From contig CALLZQ010000150.1 in assembly GCA_937858255.1 (NCBI GenBank), positions 1 to 5,226 on the forward strand: 5,226 bases of DNA, written 5' to 3'. This DNA comes from an uncultured Tabrizicola sp. (GTDB lineage: Bacteria > Pseudomonadota > Alphaproteobacteria > Rhodobacterales > Rhodobacteraceae). Each line of letters starts with the position of its first letter. Within the stretch, counting starts at the first letter, position 1. A program made the translations under genes and the position numbers. Below the pieces are notes generated by a model. It worked only from the letters and a program-made list of their open reading frames with translations, made no database searches and was not told the DNA's origin. Positions 4,898 to 5,226 of the stretch are shown one piece after another.

Positions 4898-5226
4898 TAT
4901 GCCGACTCCCCGGTCTGACGCACCTTGATGGTGATTTCGCTGAACGGCTTCATGATCTTGCCGAAGCGGCCACGCGCACGCGGACGGCCACGCTTCATCA
5001 CCAGGTTCTTGCCGCACCAGGCTTCGGCGACAACAAGGCTGTCAACGTCGAGACCATGGTTGTTCTCGGCATTGGCGATCGCCGACTGCAGGCACTTTTT
5101 CACGTCCTGCGCGATACGGCGCTTGGAGAAGGTCAGGTCGGCCAGAGCCTTTTCAACCTTCTTGCCACGGATGAGGCCAGCAACGAGGTTCAGCTTCTGC
5201 GGCGAGGTGCGCAGCATGCGGCTGAC
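4897..5226 (-). CDS. rplV: 50S ribosomal protein L22 (uL22), N-terminus cut by the window edge
   Basis: This large-subunit protein has a long beta-hairpin that lines the nascent-peptide exit tunnel. The 109 codons visible run from the window edge ([11 protein letters not shown]) to a TAA at 4897-4899. [18 protein letters not shown] and [19 protein letters not shown] are the L22 core, and [15 protein letters not shown] is the tunnel-hairpin region. The ATG at 5217 is internal: alphaproteobacterial L22 usually has about 20 more residues before the MLRTSPQKL block, and the frame is open to the edge, so the true start lies outside. It overlaps rpsC by one base. It belongs to the S10 operon with rpsS expected upstream. 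Confidence 0.97.
   Translation of the reverse strand, partial: VSRMLRTSPQKLNLVAGLIRGKKVEKALADLTFSKRRIAQDVKKCLQSAIANAENNHGLDVDSLVVAEAWCGKNLVMKRGRPRARGRFGKIMKPFSEITIKVRQTGESA

Noticed and set aside
4898..5017. Upstream extension of S3 to an ATG at 5017
   Set aside because: The extra 40 residues overlap rplV and do not resemble S3, while MGQKVNPIG at 4897 is the universal S3 start.

Overview
The window reads as part of a high-GC alphaproteobacterial chromosome, most likely Rhodobacterales (Rhodobacter/Paracoccus/roseobacter type). This rests on the ribosomal proteins: L22 carries the block [21 protein letters not shown]16 ends in VVAREDW, and S3 has the alphaproteobacterial form. The assignment is from remembered family sequences, not a search.

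Layout, read along the minus strand from the right edge. (1) 5226-3753 is the S10 ribosomal operon segment rplV (5' end cut by the window), rpsC and rplP, tightly packed with a TAATG overlap and then a 14-nt gap. (2) 3752-3614 is a compact regulatory-looking spacer. It holds a perfect inverted repeat directly after the rplP stop, a possible 19-codon arginine-rich ORF whose ATG lies in that hairpin, and a strong intrinsic terminator only 30 nt before the next gene. (3) 3613-2993 encodes a 206-aa putative 2-oxoglutarate/Fe(II) oxygenase of the TIGR02466 type, followed by a second strong terminator at 2916-2948. The usual S10 order would continue rplP-rpmC-rpsQ, but it is broken here. (4) 2915-2767 contains a good sigma70-like promoter and a 14-bp perfect palindrome in front of pabA. 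(5) 2766-147 is a two-gene operon, pabA (glutamine amidotransferase) and pabB (aminodeoxychorismate synthase). PabB is fused in frame to a C-terminal GNAT acetyltransferase domain. (6) At the left edge a plus-strand reading frame (1-186) with good coding statistics looks like the 3' end of a convergent gene overlapping the pabB tail by 40 bp.

How the parts work together: PabA supplies ammonia from glutamine and PabB converts chorismate to 4-amino-4-deoxychorismate for p-aminobenzoate and folate. The ribosomal genes are a standard translation operon. The oxygenase lies directly behind rplP, which encodes L16, a protein known in E. coli to be arginine-hydroxylated by the unrelated-subfamily 2OG oxygenase YcfD (RoxA). 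The target arginine is conserved here. This neighbourhood, together with the leader-ORF/terminator arrangement, is the most interesting part of the window. The second point of interest is the PabB-GNAT fusion.
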